DNA of 64,000 nt from CAZFVY01 sp964522665 (GTDB taxonomy: Bacteria > Verrucomicrobiota > Verrucomicrobiia > Limisphaerales > CAZFVY01), in assembly GCA_964522665.1 (NCBI GenBank), contig CAZFVY010000021.1, forward strand, positions 7,860 through 71,859, read 5' to 3'. Positions 53,313 through 61,726 of this stretch are shown here, in pieces. The notes beneath the pieces are model-generated. The model made no database searches. It was not told the DNA's origin and saw nothing but the letters and a program-made list of their open reading frames with translations. Within the stretch, counting starts at the first letter, position 1; the number at the start of each line of letters is the position of its first letter. The translations under genes and the position numbers were made by a program.

Positions 53313-53430
53313 GGGGTAGGGATCGCCCGGTTGGTGAACGCACGGTTGTCGAGGCGAGATCGCGAAACTTGTGAGGTTTTCCTGGACCCCGGCGTCGCCA
53401 AAGTCGGATTTCACCCCAGTTCGGTACGGG

Positions 53431-53459
53431 TTGACAAATCGGGGTGGGCGTCGTAAAGG
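53431..53459 (+). promoter_or_regulatory. Promoter candidate for the H-X9-DG pseudopilin gene
   Basis: A perfect TTGACA at 53431-53436 and a weak TAAAGG at 53454-53459 are 17 bases apart, between the terminator and the ATG at 53500. The -10 box is poor (3 of 6), so confidence is limited. Confidence 0.4.
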
Positions 53460-53499
53460 GAGACTTGATTAACGCGGTTTGTCGTTCAGACGCCGGTTC

Positions 53500-54366
53500 A
53501 TGAAAAGGCATTGCCAAAACCACGCGATCGTCGGGCGCCGACTTTTTGCCCGGCCAGGCGGTTTCACCTTGATCGAATTGTTGGTCGTGATCGCGATCAT
53601 CGCGATCTTGGCGAGCATGCTTGGCGCCGGCTTGGCTCGCGCCAAGGGCAAGGCCCAGGGAATCGTTTGCCTCAGCAATATCCGTCAACTCACGCTCGCT
53701 TGGAACCTGTACGCGAGCGACAACGCTGACCACCTGGTCTATAATTTCGGCGCCGCTGGCATCAAAAAAACGGTGGCGGCGAATCAGAACCTGAATTGGG
53801 TGAATGATGTCATGAGTTGGGAGTTGGATGGGGACAACACGAATCTCACGCTCATTACCAATGGTCAATTGGCCCCGTATGCCGCGCGCGCCGCGGGGAT
53901 CTTCAAATGCCCCTCGGACAATGTCGTCAGCGATCTTCAGCGCCAGGCCGGTTGGACGGCCCGGGTCCGGAGCGTCTCGATGAACGCGATGGTCGGCGAC
54001 GCCGGAGAATTCTCCTGGGGCGGCACGAACGTTTTCAACCCGACCTACGTTCAGTTCATGAAGCTGTCGGACATCCTTCAGCCGGGCGGGATCTTCGTTT
54101 TCCTGGACGAGCATCCTGACAGCATTAACGACGGATATTTTATCAACCGCGTTGATCAACCCGAGTGGGTCCATCTGCCGGCCTCCTTCCACAATGGCGC
54201 CGGGGGGTTCACCTTCGCGGATGGCCACGCGGAGGTTCACAAGTGGATCAACGCCGCGACGCGGCGACCGTCCCGACCGGATGGCGCTCCGCTGCCTTTC
54301 CCGGTTCAGCCGAGCGACGACGCCGATTATCAATGGTTGGTCGAGCGGACGACGATTGACCGCTAG
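53500..54366 (+). CDS. Prepilin-type protein with C-terminal H-X9-DG motif
   Basis: A 288-residue pseudopilin from ATG 53500; an in-frame ATG at 53479 would add seven residues. The leader ends in G|FTLIELLVVIAIIAILASM, with Glu at mature position 5, followed by LARAKGKAQGIVCLSNIRQL. Near the C-terminus HNGAGGFTFADGHAEVHKW contains a His, nine residues, then Asp-Gly. This is the H-X9-DG motif of prepilin-processing-associated domains abundant in Planctomycetes and Verrucomicrobia (TIGR04294). Such proteins occur in many copies per genome and their role is unknown. It stands apart from the main pseudopilin cluster, 165 bases upstream of the ECF sigma gene. Confidence 0.88.
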   Translation: MKRHCQNHAIVGRRLFARPGGFTLIELLVVIAIIAILASMLGAGLARAKGKAQGIVCLSNIRQLTLAWNLYASDNADHLVYNFGAAGIKKTVAANQNLNWVNDVMSWELDGDNTNLTLITNGQLAPYAARAAGIFKCPSDNVVSDLQRQAGWTARVRSVSMNAMVGDAGEFSWGGTNVFNPTYVQFMKLSDILQPGGIFVFLDEHPDSINDGYFINRVDQPEWVHLPASFHNGAGGFTFADGHAEVHKWINAATRRPSRPDGAPLPFPVQPSDDADYQWLVERTTIDR

Positions 54367-54486
54367 CCTGTGCCGCGCCGCCCACGCCCAACCCGCGCGG
54401 TCGATTTGACGGGTCCAACCCTCGCGTTGGCAAGCGGGTTCTTTCGCCGGTCGGCGCCGAGGGTCGGCCGGCGACGGAATTAACCG

Positions 54487-54512
54487 GGAACAATCCTGCC
54501 TCTGGGGTCTCA
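54487..54512 (+). promoter_or_regulatory. ECF-type promoter candidate upstream of the sigma factor gene
   Basis: GGAACAA at 54487-54493 and TCTCA at 54508-54512 are 14 bases apart, resembling the ECF pattern GGAACTT-N15/16-TCTRA with one or two bases less spacing. The site is 19 bases before ATG 54532, where an autoregulated ECF promoter is expected. Confidence 0.35.
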
Positions 54513-54531
54513 TACCGAGCGTAACGACCGT

Positions 54532-55062
54532 ATGGCTTCCGGCTTGGATTTTGAGAGTCTGGTTTCAAGCTACTATCGTTCGCTCTACCAGTTCGCCTAC
54601 AGTCTTAGCCGGTCAGACGCCGATGCGTGCGATCTCACGCAGCAAACGTTTTATGTCTGGGCGGCGAAGGGCCACCAACTGCGGGATGAGTCGAAGGTAA
54701 AAACGTGGCTCTTTACGACCTTGTACAACGAGTTTTTGAAAACGCGGCGCAAGCACAGCCGCTTTCCCCACTTCGAGCTCAGCCAGGTCGATCAGGAACT
54801 GCCCGCGGTGCCGCAGGCGACCGTGAACCAATTGGACGCCGGACACCTGCTCGAAGCGCTCGCGACCTTGCCCGAACCGTATCACGCGCCGGTCGCGCTT
54901 TTTTACATGGAGGACAGTTCGTACCAGGAGATCGCCGAAATCCTCGGAGTTCCCATCGGGACGGTCAAATCGCGCATCTCTCGCGGCATCGCGCAGCTTC
55001 AGGCCGCCCTGGCCAAGGAACCGCGGTATTCTATGCAATTCAGACGGGAGCAGCATGGATAG
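54532..55062 (+). CDS. ECF-family RNA polymerase sigma factor
   Basis: A 176-residue protein with sigma-2 region FESLVSSYYRSLYQFAYSLS (7-26), DACDLTQQTFYVWAAK (31-46) and KVKTWLFTTLYNEFLKTRR (55-73). Sigma-4 has LATLPEPYHAPVALFYMED (110-128) and SYQEIAEILGVPIGTVKSRI (130-149), the helix-turn-helix that reads the -35 box. It lacks sigma-1 and sigma-3, as ECF factors do. Its stop overlaps the start of a membrane protein likely to be its anti-sigma factor by 8 bases. An ECF-like promoter lies just upstream. The regulon is unknown. Confidence 0.92.
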   Translation: MASGLDFESLVSSYYRSLYQFAYSLSRSDADACDLTQQTFYVWAAKGHQLRDESKVKTWLFTTLYNEFLKTRRKHSRFPHFELSQVDQELPAVPQATVNQLDAGHLLEALATLPEPYHAPVALFYMEDSSYQEIAEILGVPIGTVKSRISRGIAQLQAALAKEPRYSMQFRREQHG

Positions 55063-55795
55063 GCAAGCGGCGAAGGAAATCTTAGTACTTTACCGGCCCG
55101 GCGTGTCCCAGCCGACCGATTCGGAGTTCGCGGAGGCCATTGAACTGACTCGGCGCGATCGGGAGTTGGGCGAGTGGTTCGCGGCGCATTGCGCCTTTCA
55201 ATCCGCCGTTCGGGCGCGTCTGCGGGAAGTCCCGGTCCCGGTGGCGTTGAAGGAACGGATCATCGCCAGCCGGACGCGTTGGCGTAAGATTCCGCGCTGG
55301 AACGGGCCGTGGGTCTGGGCGGCGGCCGCGGCGATGGTCCTGCTTTTCGGCCTGAGTCGCGCGTGGTTGGCGCCCGCGGATGCCGACGATTTTGGTCACT
55401 TTCGGGATAAAATGGCCCGCGTCGCGTTGCGCACGTATCGGATGGACATGGTGACGAATGACCTGAACCAGATCCGCGGATTCTTGCGTACGAACGAGGC
55501 GCAGGCCGATTACGTCCTCTCGAAGCCTTTGGAGAAACTGCCCGGGTCAGGTTGCGCGATCTTGAAGTGGCACAATCGTCCGGTCACCCTGATTTGTTTC
55601 GACCTGGGCCTGCGGAAGCAGCTTTATCTTTTTGTCGTGAACCGCAATTCGTTGCCGGGCGCGCCCCCGTCAACGTCCCCTGATTTTGAACAGGTCAATA
55701 AACTGATGACGGCCAGTTGGAGCGCGGGCGGCAAAACCTACGTGCTCGCCGGCGTCGGTGACGAATCGATGCTCAAGCAATACCTCGACTATTAA
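55055..55795 (+). CDS. Probable anti-sigma factor, single-pass membrane protein
   Basis: A 246-residue protein with a cytosolic N-terminal part (1-84), one transmembrane helix (about 86-104, WVWAAAAAMVLLFGLSRAWL) and an exported C-terminal domain (105-246). The N-terminus has helices with ELGEWFAAHCAFQSAVRARL, whose HCAF is reminiscent of, but not the full, zinc anti-sigma HxxxCxxC motif. The C-terminal domain contains CAILKWHNRPVTLICFDLG and GGKTYVLAGVGDESML, similar to unclassified domains found in anti-sigma-like proteins. The eight-base overlap with the sigma gene supports the role. The exported domain would be the sensor. Confidence 0.72.
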   Translation: MDRQAAKEILVLYRPGVSQPTDSEFAEAIELTRRDRELGEWFAAHCAFQSAVRARLREVPVPVALKERIIASRTRWRKIPRWNGPWVWAAAAAMVLLFGLSRAWLAPADADDFGHFRDKMARVALRTYRMDMVTNDLNQIRGFLRTNEAQADYVLSKPLEKLPGSGCAILKWHNRPVTLICFDLGLRKQLYLFVVNRNSLPGAPPSTSPDFEQVNKLMTASWSAGGKTYVLAGVGDESMLKQYLDY

Positions 55796-55929
55796 CGTCG
55801 GGTTTCCTGATCGATACGTGGAGCCCGGTGGCCGGCTTTGATCGGTCGGCCGACAAGATCGATTTGCCGAGTTCCGCGCCGGGACGGTTCGTTCAAACTG
55901 ATCGACCAAATTGACCGTCTTCGAGCGGC

Positions 55930-56922
55930 CTAAAGCTCGATCAAGCCGATTTGCGCGGCGGCGTGGCGGGCGGCGCCGAGGAGCGCGGTCTTGTCATTCA
56001 AAATGACTTTGATCGGCATCGCCTGGAGAAGGGGACGCATCCGGCCGTATTGGAGAAACGCCTCGAAAAACGTGCCGTCTTTCAACTTCGTGATGATCTT
56101 GGGCGCGATGCCGCCGCCGACATAAACCCCGCCGGTCGCCATGATCTTCAGCGCCAGATTGCCCGCCTCGCCGCCGTAGTAACGCACGAAGGTGTTGAGC
56201 GTTTCCATGCACAGCTCGTTTTTGCGCTCCAGGGCGACCTGGGTGATGACAGGGGACGGATCGTTGTCGCCGATGCGCTCCCGCAGCCAGGCAGGCTCCT
56301 CGAAGCGGTCGGTGTTCCTCAGGAATTTATAGATGTTGTAAAATCCGCTCCCCGATAAAACGCGCTCCCAACTGACCGCGCCGTACTGCGTCCGCAGATG
56401 GCGGAAAAGCTCGATGTCGAGATCGGTCGTGGGCGCGAAGTGGGCGTGCCCGCCTTCGCACGCCAACGGTCGATGCCCTTTGCCGTCCCAGAATAACCCA
56501 GCTTCTCCGAGGCCGGTTCCGGCGGCGATAATGGCGGCGTTGCCCCGCGCGCCCGGTTCGCCGGGATTGAGCACTTCAAAATCCTCGGGGGAAAGCCCGG
56601 CGATGCCCCGCGCGTTGGCCTCGAGATCGTTGATCAACCAAGCGGTTTTGAGGCCGAGGTCTTGGGCCAAGACCCGGGTGTCGAGTTCCCAGGTCAGATT
56701 GGTCAGTTGGCAGCGTCCGTCTTTCACCGGGCCGGCGATGCCGAATGAAGCATGTTCGGCGTGCAACGAGTGCGTGGCAAAGAATTCCCGCACGATCTCC
56801 TGGAGGGTCGGGTACTTTCGGCTGGGATAAGTCGCCAGCGCGAGACGGTTGAACGCGCCGCCCACGACTTCATAAAACGCCAGATTGACTTTGGTCCCAC
56901 CGATGTCGCCCGCGAGGATCAT
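55930..56922 (-). CDS. glk: Glucokinase
   Basis: A 330-residue cytosolic enzyme phosphorylating glucose with ATP. The N-terminal LAGDIGGTKVNLAF (residues 3-16) is the phosphate loop. LINDLEANA carries catalytic Asp99, and CEGGHAHFAP with Glu156 and His159 is the glucose-binding signature of the Glk family (Pfam Glucokinase), which separates it from ROK kinases. GTGLGEAGLFWDG is the adenosine-region loop. It is divergent from the S10 peptidase gene with 145 bases between; the peptidase frame is open back into glk, but its real start is after the gap. Confidence 0.95.
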   Translation of the reverse strand: MILAGDIGGTKVNLAFYEVVGGAFNRLALATYPSRKYPTLQEIVREFFATHSLHAEHASFGIAGPVKDGRCQLTNLTWELDTRVLAQDLGLKTAWLINDLEANARGIAGLSPEDFEVLNPGEPGARGNAAIIAAGTGLGEAGLFWDGKGHRPLACEGGHAHFAPTTDLDIELFRHLRTQYGAVSWERVLSGSGFYNIYKFLRNTDRFEEPAWLRERIGDNDPSPVITQVALERKNELCMETLNTFVRYYGGEAGNLALKIMATGGVYVGGGIAPKIITKLKDGTFFEAFLQYGRMRPLLQAMPIKVILNDKTALLGAARHAAAQIGLIEL

Positions 56923-57067
56923 AGATTCTAAGGGTTCAGGTTATTCGGATGCGCCCGAAGTGTGGTCGAACTCGCCCGCTGAGGTAAAGAACAATTCGGG
57001 ACCTGCATTTCGGATAATCTGGCCGTTTGCCGTTGCCTTGCGAATTCAGGGGCGCCACTATTTGGGA

Positions 57068-58621
57068 ATGCGCCAGCTCGCTCTTTTCGCGTTCGTTTTG
57101 CTTGTTTTATTCAACTCGGCAAAACTCTCCGCCGCCGAGGAACCCGCCAAACCGGCTGACAAATCCAGTCCCACGCCGGATACTGAGAAGGATAAGGCGA
57201 AAGCGGTCGAAGCGAAGGAGAAAGCGATTGAAAGCAAACACACGGTTACGATTGGCGGGAAAGAAATCCATTACACGGCGCGGACCGGCGCCATTTTGTT
57301 GCGGGACAACGAGGAAAAGCCGACCGCCGCGATTTTCTACATCGCCTACCTGAAAGACGGCGTCGATGACGCCGCGAAACGCCCGCTCACGTTTTCTTTC
57401 AATGGCGGACCCGGAGCCGCTTCCATCTGGCTGCACATGGGGTTGCTGGGGCCGCGTCGCGCGCTCTTGGCGGACGATGGCGGCGCCTTGCCACCGCCTT
57501 ACAAACTCGTGGACAACGAGTATTCGTTGCTCGACGAGACCGACCTGGTTTTCATCGATCCCGTAAGCACCGGATTCAGCCGCGCGTTGAAGCCGGACGA
57601 CGCCAAGAAATTTCACGGCGTCGAGGCCGATCTCGAATCGGTGGGCGAGTTCATCCGCCTGTTCATCACGCGGAATAATCGCTGGGCGTCGCCGAAATTC
57701 GTCATCGGCGAAAGTTACGGCACCACTCGCGCGGCGGGCCTCTCGGGTGAACTGCGGGAGCATCAACACATCAACGTCAATGGGATCATGCTGGTCTCGA
57801 CGGTGCTCAACTTTGAGACCATATCATTCGCGCGCGGCAACGATCTGCCGTACGTGCTCTATCTTCCGAGCTATACCGCAACCGCGTGGTACCACAAGAA
57901 GTTGGGCGCCGAGTTGCAACAACTGGCTTTACCGGAGGTCGTCGCCAGGGCGGAGACGTTCGCGACCGGTGATTACGCGTACGCCTTGCTCAAGGGCGCT
58001 TCGCTCCCGGCGCCGCAGCGGGCGAGCGCGCTCAAGGAGTACGCCCGGCTCACCGGGCTGTCGGAGGCCTTTGTGGAGCGGGCCGATTTGCGCGTCCCGC
58101 TCAGCCGTTTTGCGGAAGAACTGCTGCGGGACGAACACCAGGTCATCGGGCGCTACGACGGACGCTACAAAGGTTACGTCCGTGATCATCTGGCGAACAA
58201 CCAGGAATACGACCCAAGTTACGACGCCGTGGCGGGCGCGTTTGCCTCGGCCTTCAACCAATACGTCCGCTCGGAACTGAAATACGAAAGCGACTTGCCG
58301 TATGAAATCCTGACCAATGTTCAGCCGTGGAATTGGGGCGGGCAAAACAGTTTTTTGAACGTGGCCGAAACCCTCGCCGAAAGCATGACGCGCAATCCGT
58401 TCCTCAAGGTCCACGTTTCGAACGGCTACTATGACATGGCCACGCCGCGGATGGCGACTCACTACACGTTTGATCATCTCCAGATCGACCCGGCGTTGCT
58501 TAAGAATGTAACCCAGGACGATTACACCTCGGGGCACATGATTTACTTGAACCTCGCCGACCTGAAAAAGCAAAAGGCCGATTTGGCGCGGTTTATCCAT
58601 TCGGCTGTGTCGGCCAATTGA
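57068..58621 (+). CDS. Exported S10-family serine carboxypeptidase-like protein
   Basis: From ATG 57068 the protein has 517 residues with a signal peptide (LALFAFVLLVLFNSAKLSAA). A Lys/Glu-rich linker (about 23-58) follows. The S10 alpha/beta-hydrolase domain has FNGGPGAASIWLHMGLLGP (oxyanion and substrate region), Ser216 in IGESYGTTRAAG, Asp456 in NGYYDMATP, and His490 in TSGHMIYL, which together form the catalytic triad. Family enzymes remove C-terminal amino acids at acidic pH; bacterial members are common in soil and polymer-degrading lineages. A 25-base gap separates its stop from the open frame of the first esterase, so they may be co-transcribed. Confidence 0.9.
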   Translation: MRQLALFAFVLLVLFNSAKLSAAEEPAKPADKSSPTPDTEKDKAKAVEAKEKAIESKHTVTIGGKEIHYTARTGAILLRDNEEKPTAAIFYIAYLKDGVDDAAKRPLTFSFNGGPGAASIWLHMGLLGPRRALLADDGGALPPPYKLVDNEYSLLDETDLVFIDPVSTGFSRALKPDDAKKFHGVEADLESVGEFIRLFITRNNRWASPKFVIGESYGTTRAAGLSGELREHQHINVNGIMLVSTVLNFETISFARGNDLPYVLYLPSYTATAWYHKKLGAELQQLALPEVVARAETFATGDYAYALLKGASLPAPQRASALKEYARLTGLSEAFVERADLRVPLSRFAEELLRDEHQVIGRYDGRYKGYVRDHLANNQEYDPSYDAVAGAFASAFNQYVRSELKYESDLPYEILTNVQPWNWGGQNSFLNVAETLAESMTRNPFLKVHVSNGYYDMATPRMATHYTFDHLQIDPALLKNVTQDDYTSGHMIYLNLADLKKQKADLARFIHSAVSAN

Positions 58622-58784
58622 TCGACACCGAACGCGCGGGCTCGATTTGCCCTCGCCCCCGCGCGTTGTCTCGAGTCGTTCGCGCGGCCAAACGCCAGGC
58701 TCCCGGTACGGGCCGCGCGAACTCGTGGACGATTTGACCGGATTTCCCTTTGACAGCCGCGCCTCAACCGCCAAAACTCGGCCT

Positions 58785-59675
58785 GTGAAGCCTCGTTCTA
58801 CGTCTTGTCTTGCCGCCGCCATTTTGCTGAGCCTGATCGCGGTCACTTTCGATGGATTCGCGGCCGACGATTACAAGCTGGGGCCCGACTCGGAACGCCA
58901 CGACGGCGTGCCCAAAGGAGAGGTCACGAAGTTCAGCTTCACGAATAGCGTCGTTTTTCCCGGCACGGTTCGGGACTACTGGATTTACGTTCCGGCGCAA
59001 TATGACGCCACCAAACCCGCCTGCCTGATGGTTTTTCAGGACGGCGGCGGGTATGTGAGCGAGCAGGGGCAATTCCGCGTCCCGGTGGTCTTCGACAATT
59101 TGATCCAGAAGAAAGAAATGCCGGTTACCATCGGCCTCTTCATCAATCCCGGCCGGATTCCACCGGCGGAGCCGAACCAGCGGGCGCGGGATAATCGGAG
59201 TTTCGAGTACGACAGCCTGGGCGATCGTTACGCCCACTTTCTCTTGGACGAGTTGCTGCCGGAAGTTACGAAGAAGTACAATTTAGTGAAGGAGCCAACT
59301 GGCCGGGCAATCTGCGGTATAAGCTCCGGCGGGATTTGCGCGTGGACGGTCGCTTGGGAACGGCCCGATCAATTTGGCAAAGTCCTGACGCACGTCGGTA
59401 GTTTCACGAACATCCGGGGCGGGTACCCTTATCCGGCGATGATCCGCCACGAGGAAAAGAAGCCGATTCGGGTTTTCCTCCAAGACGGGGCGAACGATCT
59501 GGACAACCTCCACGGCAACTGGCCCCTGGCCAACAAGGACATGGCGGCGGCGCTGAAATTCAAGGGCTATGACTACAAGTTTGAGTTTGGGGACGGCGGC
59601 CACAACGGCAAACACGGTGGCGCGATCCTGCCGGACTCGTTGCGCTGGTTATGGCGCGATTACCCGATGAACTGA
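58785..59675 (+). CDS. Exported esterase, alpha/beta-hydrolase (esterase D-type), copy 1
   Basis: From GTG 58785 the protein has 296 residues and a signal peptide (SCLAAAILLSLIAVTFDGFA) before ADDYKLGPDS. The frame is open back to 58647, but the extra residues would displace the signal peptide. The domain is of the putative esterase family (Pfam Esterase): RDYWIYVPAQYD, VFQDGGGYV, CGISSGGICAWTVAWERPD with Ser180 as nucleophile, VFLQDGANDLDN, and GDGGHNGKHGG with the likely catalytic His. Relatives cleave feruloyl, acetyl or other sugar esters, or enterobactin. It is about 1 base upstream of a close paralogue. The substrate is unknown. Confidence 0.87.
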   Translation: MKPRSTSCLAAAILLSLIAVTFDGFAADDYKLGPDSERHDGVPKGEVTKFSFTNSVVFPGTVRDYWIYVPAQYDATKPACLMVFQDGGGYVSEQGQFRVPVVFDNLIQKKEMPVTIGLFINPGRIPPAEPNQRARDNRSFEYDSLGDRYAHFLLDELLPEVTKKYNLVKEPTGRAICGISSGGICAWTVAWERPDQFGKVLTHVGSFTNIRGGYPYPAMIRHEEKKPIRVFLQDGANDLDNLHGNWPLANKDMAAALKFKGYDYKFEFGDGGHNGKHGGAILPDSLRWLWRDYPMN

Positions 59676-59676
59676 A

Positions 59677-60609
59677 ATGACGCGCACGATTGATCTTATG
59701 ATTTCATGCTTCTCGAAACGCGTCGTTGGCGCGCTGGTCTTGTTCACCGCGTTGGTCCAGACAGCGTGGGCGATCGACGACTACAAACTCGGCCCGGACT
59801 CCCAGTTCAATCCGGACGTCCCACACGGCGCCGTCACCAAACATTCGTGGACCAATAGCTCGGCTTTTCCGGGCACGATCAGGGATTACTGGGTCTATGT
59901 TCCAGCGCAGTACGACAAGGAGAAACCGGCGTGCGTCATGGTTTTTCAGGATGGCGGCGGGATGGTGGGGACGAATGGCTCGTACCGAGTCCCGGTCGTG
60001 TTCGATAATCTGATCGCGAAAAAGGAGATGCCGGTGACCATTGCGATTCTAATCAACCCCGGCGTCTTTCCGCCTGCTCCTGGCGAAACGCCCCGGACCG
60101 ACGCCAATGGCCGGCCCGCGTTGCGCTCGAACCGGAGCGTCGAGTACGACTCGCTGGGCGATCGTTACGCCAAGTTTCTGCTCGATGAAATATTCGTGGA
60201 GGTCGGGAAAGATTACAACCTGACGCACGACCCCGACGGTCGGGCGATTTGCGGGAGCAGTTCGGGTGGGATCTGCTCGTTCACGGTGGCGTGGGAACGG
60301 CCGGACCAGTTTCGCAAGGTGGTCAGTTTCGTCGGCAGCTTCACCAATATTCGCGGCGGCAACGCGTATTCGTATTTGGTTCGCAAGACCGAGCGGAAGC
60401 CGATCCGGGTATTTCTCCAGGACGGCGCCAACGATCTCGACAATACCTATGGAAATTGGCCGCTCGCCAATCAGATGATGGCCGCGGCGCTCAAGTTCGC
60501 CGGTTACGATTACCGGTTTGAGTTTGGCGATGGCGCGCACAATGGCAAACACGGCGGCTCGATTCTGCCGGACGCGTTACGCTGGTTATGGCGAGATTAT
60601 CCCCGGTAG
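59677..60609 (+). CDS. Exported esterase, alpha/beta-hydrolase (esterase D-type), copy 2
   Basis: A 310-residue paralogue of the preceding protein, separated from its stop by one base. The signal peptide is VVGALVLFTALVQTAWA before IDDYKLGPDSQ. It shares RDYWVYVPAQYD, VFQDGGGMV, CGSSSGGICSFTVAWERPD with Ser195 as nucleophile, VFLQDGANDLDN and GDGAHNGKHGG. A loop (about 127-147, GETPRTDANGRPALRSNRS) is longer than in copy 1. An in-frame ATG at 59698 would shorten it by seven residues. The tandem pair arose by gene duplication; the differing loop near the active site suggests that the substrates diverged. Confidence 0.87.
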   Translation: MTRTIDLMISCFSKRVVGALVLFTALVQTAWAIDDYKLGPDSQFNPDVPHGAVTKHSWTNSSAFPGTIRDYWVYVPAQYDKEKPACVMVFQDGGGMVGTNGSYRVPVVFDNLIAKKEMPVTIAILINPGVFPPAPGETPRTDANGRPALRSNRSVEYDSLGDRYAKFLLDEIFVEVGKDYNLTHDPDGRAICGSSSGGICSFTVAWERPDQFRKVVSFVGSFTNIRGGNAYSYLVRKTERKPIRVFLQDGANDLDNTYGNWPLANQMMAAALKFAGYDYRFEFGDGAHNGKHGGSILPDALRWLWRDYPR

Positions 60610-60635
60610 ACCCGCGGCGAATTGGGTTTGGAGCT

Positions 60636-61556
60636 ATGAAAATCATCCGAGTTTTGGCCGCCGTTTGGCTGGCTGTTTTCGCGTGCGGTCGCGGGCTGCT
60701 CGCCCAGGACATGCCGTTGTCGATGTTGTTGATCGAGGGAGAGGAGTGGCAGGTGGTGGCGGAAGGGTTGAGCTCGAGTGACGCGCCCTGCGCTGATGAC
60801 CAGGGCAATTTCTACTTCACGGAACCGAGCCGGGGACGCGGCATCAAGAAAGTCGATCCCCAAGGGAATATTTCGACGATTATCGATGGCGCGCAGGGAA
60901 TCAGCGGCTTGAAGTTTGGACCGGATGGCCGCCTCTACGCGTGTCAGGGCGCTTCGCGGCGGATCCTCGCGTACGAAGTCGCCAGCGGGCGAATCGCGAT
61001 CATCGCCGATAATGTCGAGCCGAATGATCTGGTCGTGACGCATAAAGGGGACATCTATTTTACCGAAACCGGCAAGAAACAGGTCACGTACGTGAGCGCC
61101 AAAGGCGAGTTGAGGGCGGCCGATGTCGGCATCAACAAGCCGAACGGGATCACCCTTTCGCCGGACCAGGGGACACTTTTCGTTTCCGATTACGGCGGGA
61201 CGAATATTTGGGCGTTTCGCATCGAGGCCGACGGCCGTTTGTCCGCGAAGGCCCCATACATGACCATGCGCGCGCCGGTGGATCGGCAGGAAAGCGCCTT
61301 TGGCGATGGCATGGCGACCGACAGCGTCGGGCGCTATTACGTGGCCTCCGCGGTCGGGGTGCAAATCTTCGATCCGACCGGTCGAATGTGCGGGGTTTTG
61401 CCCAAGCCCCAGAATCGCGGCCTATCCAGCGTCATGCTGGCGGGGCCGAAGTTGGAGTACCTTTACATTACTTGCAGCGACAAGGTTTATCGGCGCAAGA
61501 CCAAGGCGACCGGCGTGCTTTTTTTCCAATCGCCGGCCGCTCCGGGGCGACAGTGA
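60636..61556 (+). CDS. Exported SMP-30/gluconolactonase-like propeller protein
   Basis: From ATG 60636 the protein has 306 residues with a signal peptide (IIRVLAAVWLAVFACGRGLL). An in-frame start at 60588 overlaps the previous gene. Beta-propeller repeats are seen as DDQGNFYFTEPSRGRGIKKVD, SGLKFGPDGRLYACQ, EPNDLVVTHKGDIYFTETG, KPNGITLSPDQGTLFVSD and FGDGMATDSVGRYYVAS. The metal-site Asn (NDLVV, PNGI) is kept, but the first acidic ligand, normally EGPxW, is replaced by SSDAPC. Activity as a sugar lactonase is thus less certain than for the relative at 20619-21695. It follows the esterase pair by 26 bases, in one likely operon. Confidence 0.83.
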   Translation: MKIIRVLAAVWLAVFACGRGLLAQDMPLSMLLIEGEEWQVVAEGLSSSDAPCADDQGNFYFTEPSRGRGIKKVDPQGNISTIIDGAQGISGLKFGPDGRLYACQGASRRILAYEVASGRIAIIADNVEPNDLVVTHKGDIYFTETGKKQVTYVSAKGELRAADVGINKPNGITLSPDQGTLFVSDYGGTNIWAFRIEADGRLSAKAPYMTMRAPVDRQESAFGDGMATDSVGRYYVASAVGVQIFDPTGRMCGVLPKPQNRGLSSVMLAGPKLEYLYITCSDKVYRRKTKATGVLFFQSPAAPGRQ

Positions 61557-61726
61557 ATTGTCCCGGCCCCCTTGACGATAGGCGCCTCATGCAGCATGTT
61601 TTCGCCGTAACTTGAGGCGGACAGGAAAGGTCCCCCCAAGCAACCGCGCCCGTGGTCGGACGCGGTTCTGGGGCGCGCCAGTGAGCGTCTCAAATCCCTT
61701 TTGAAAGGCGATTGTCCGCGGCAAGT

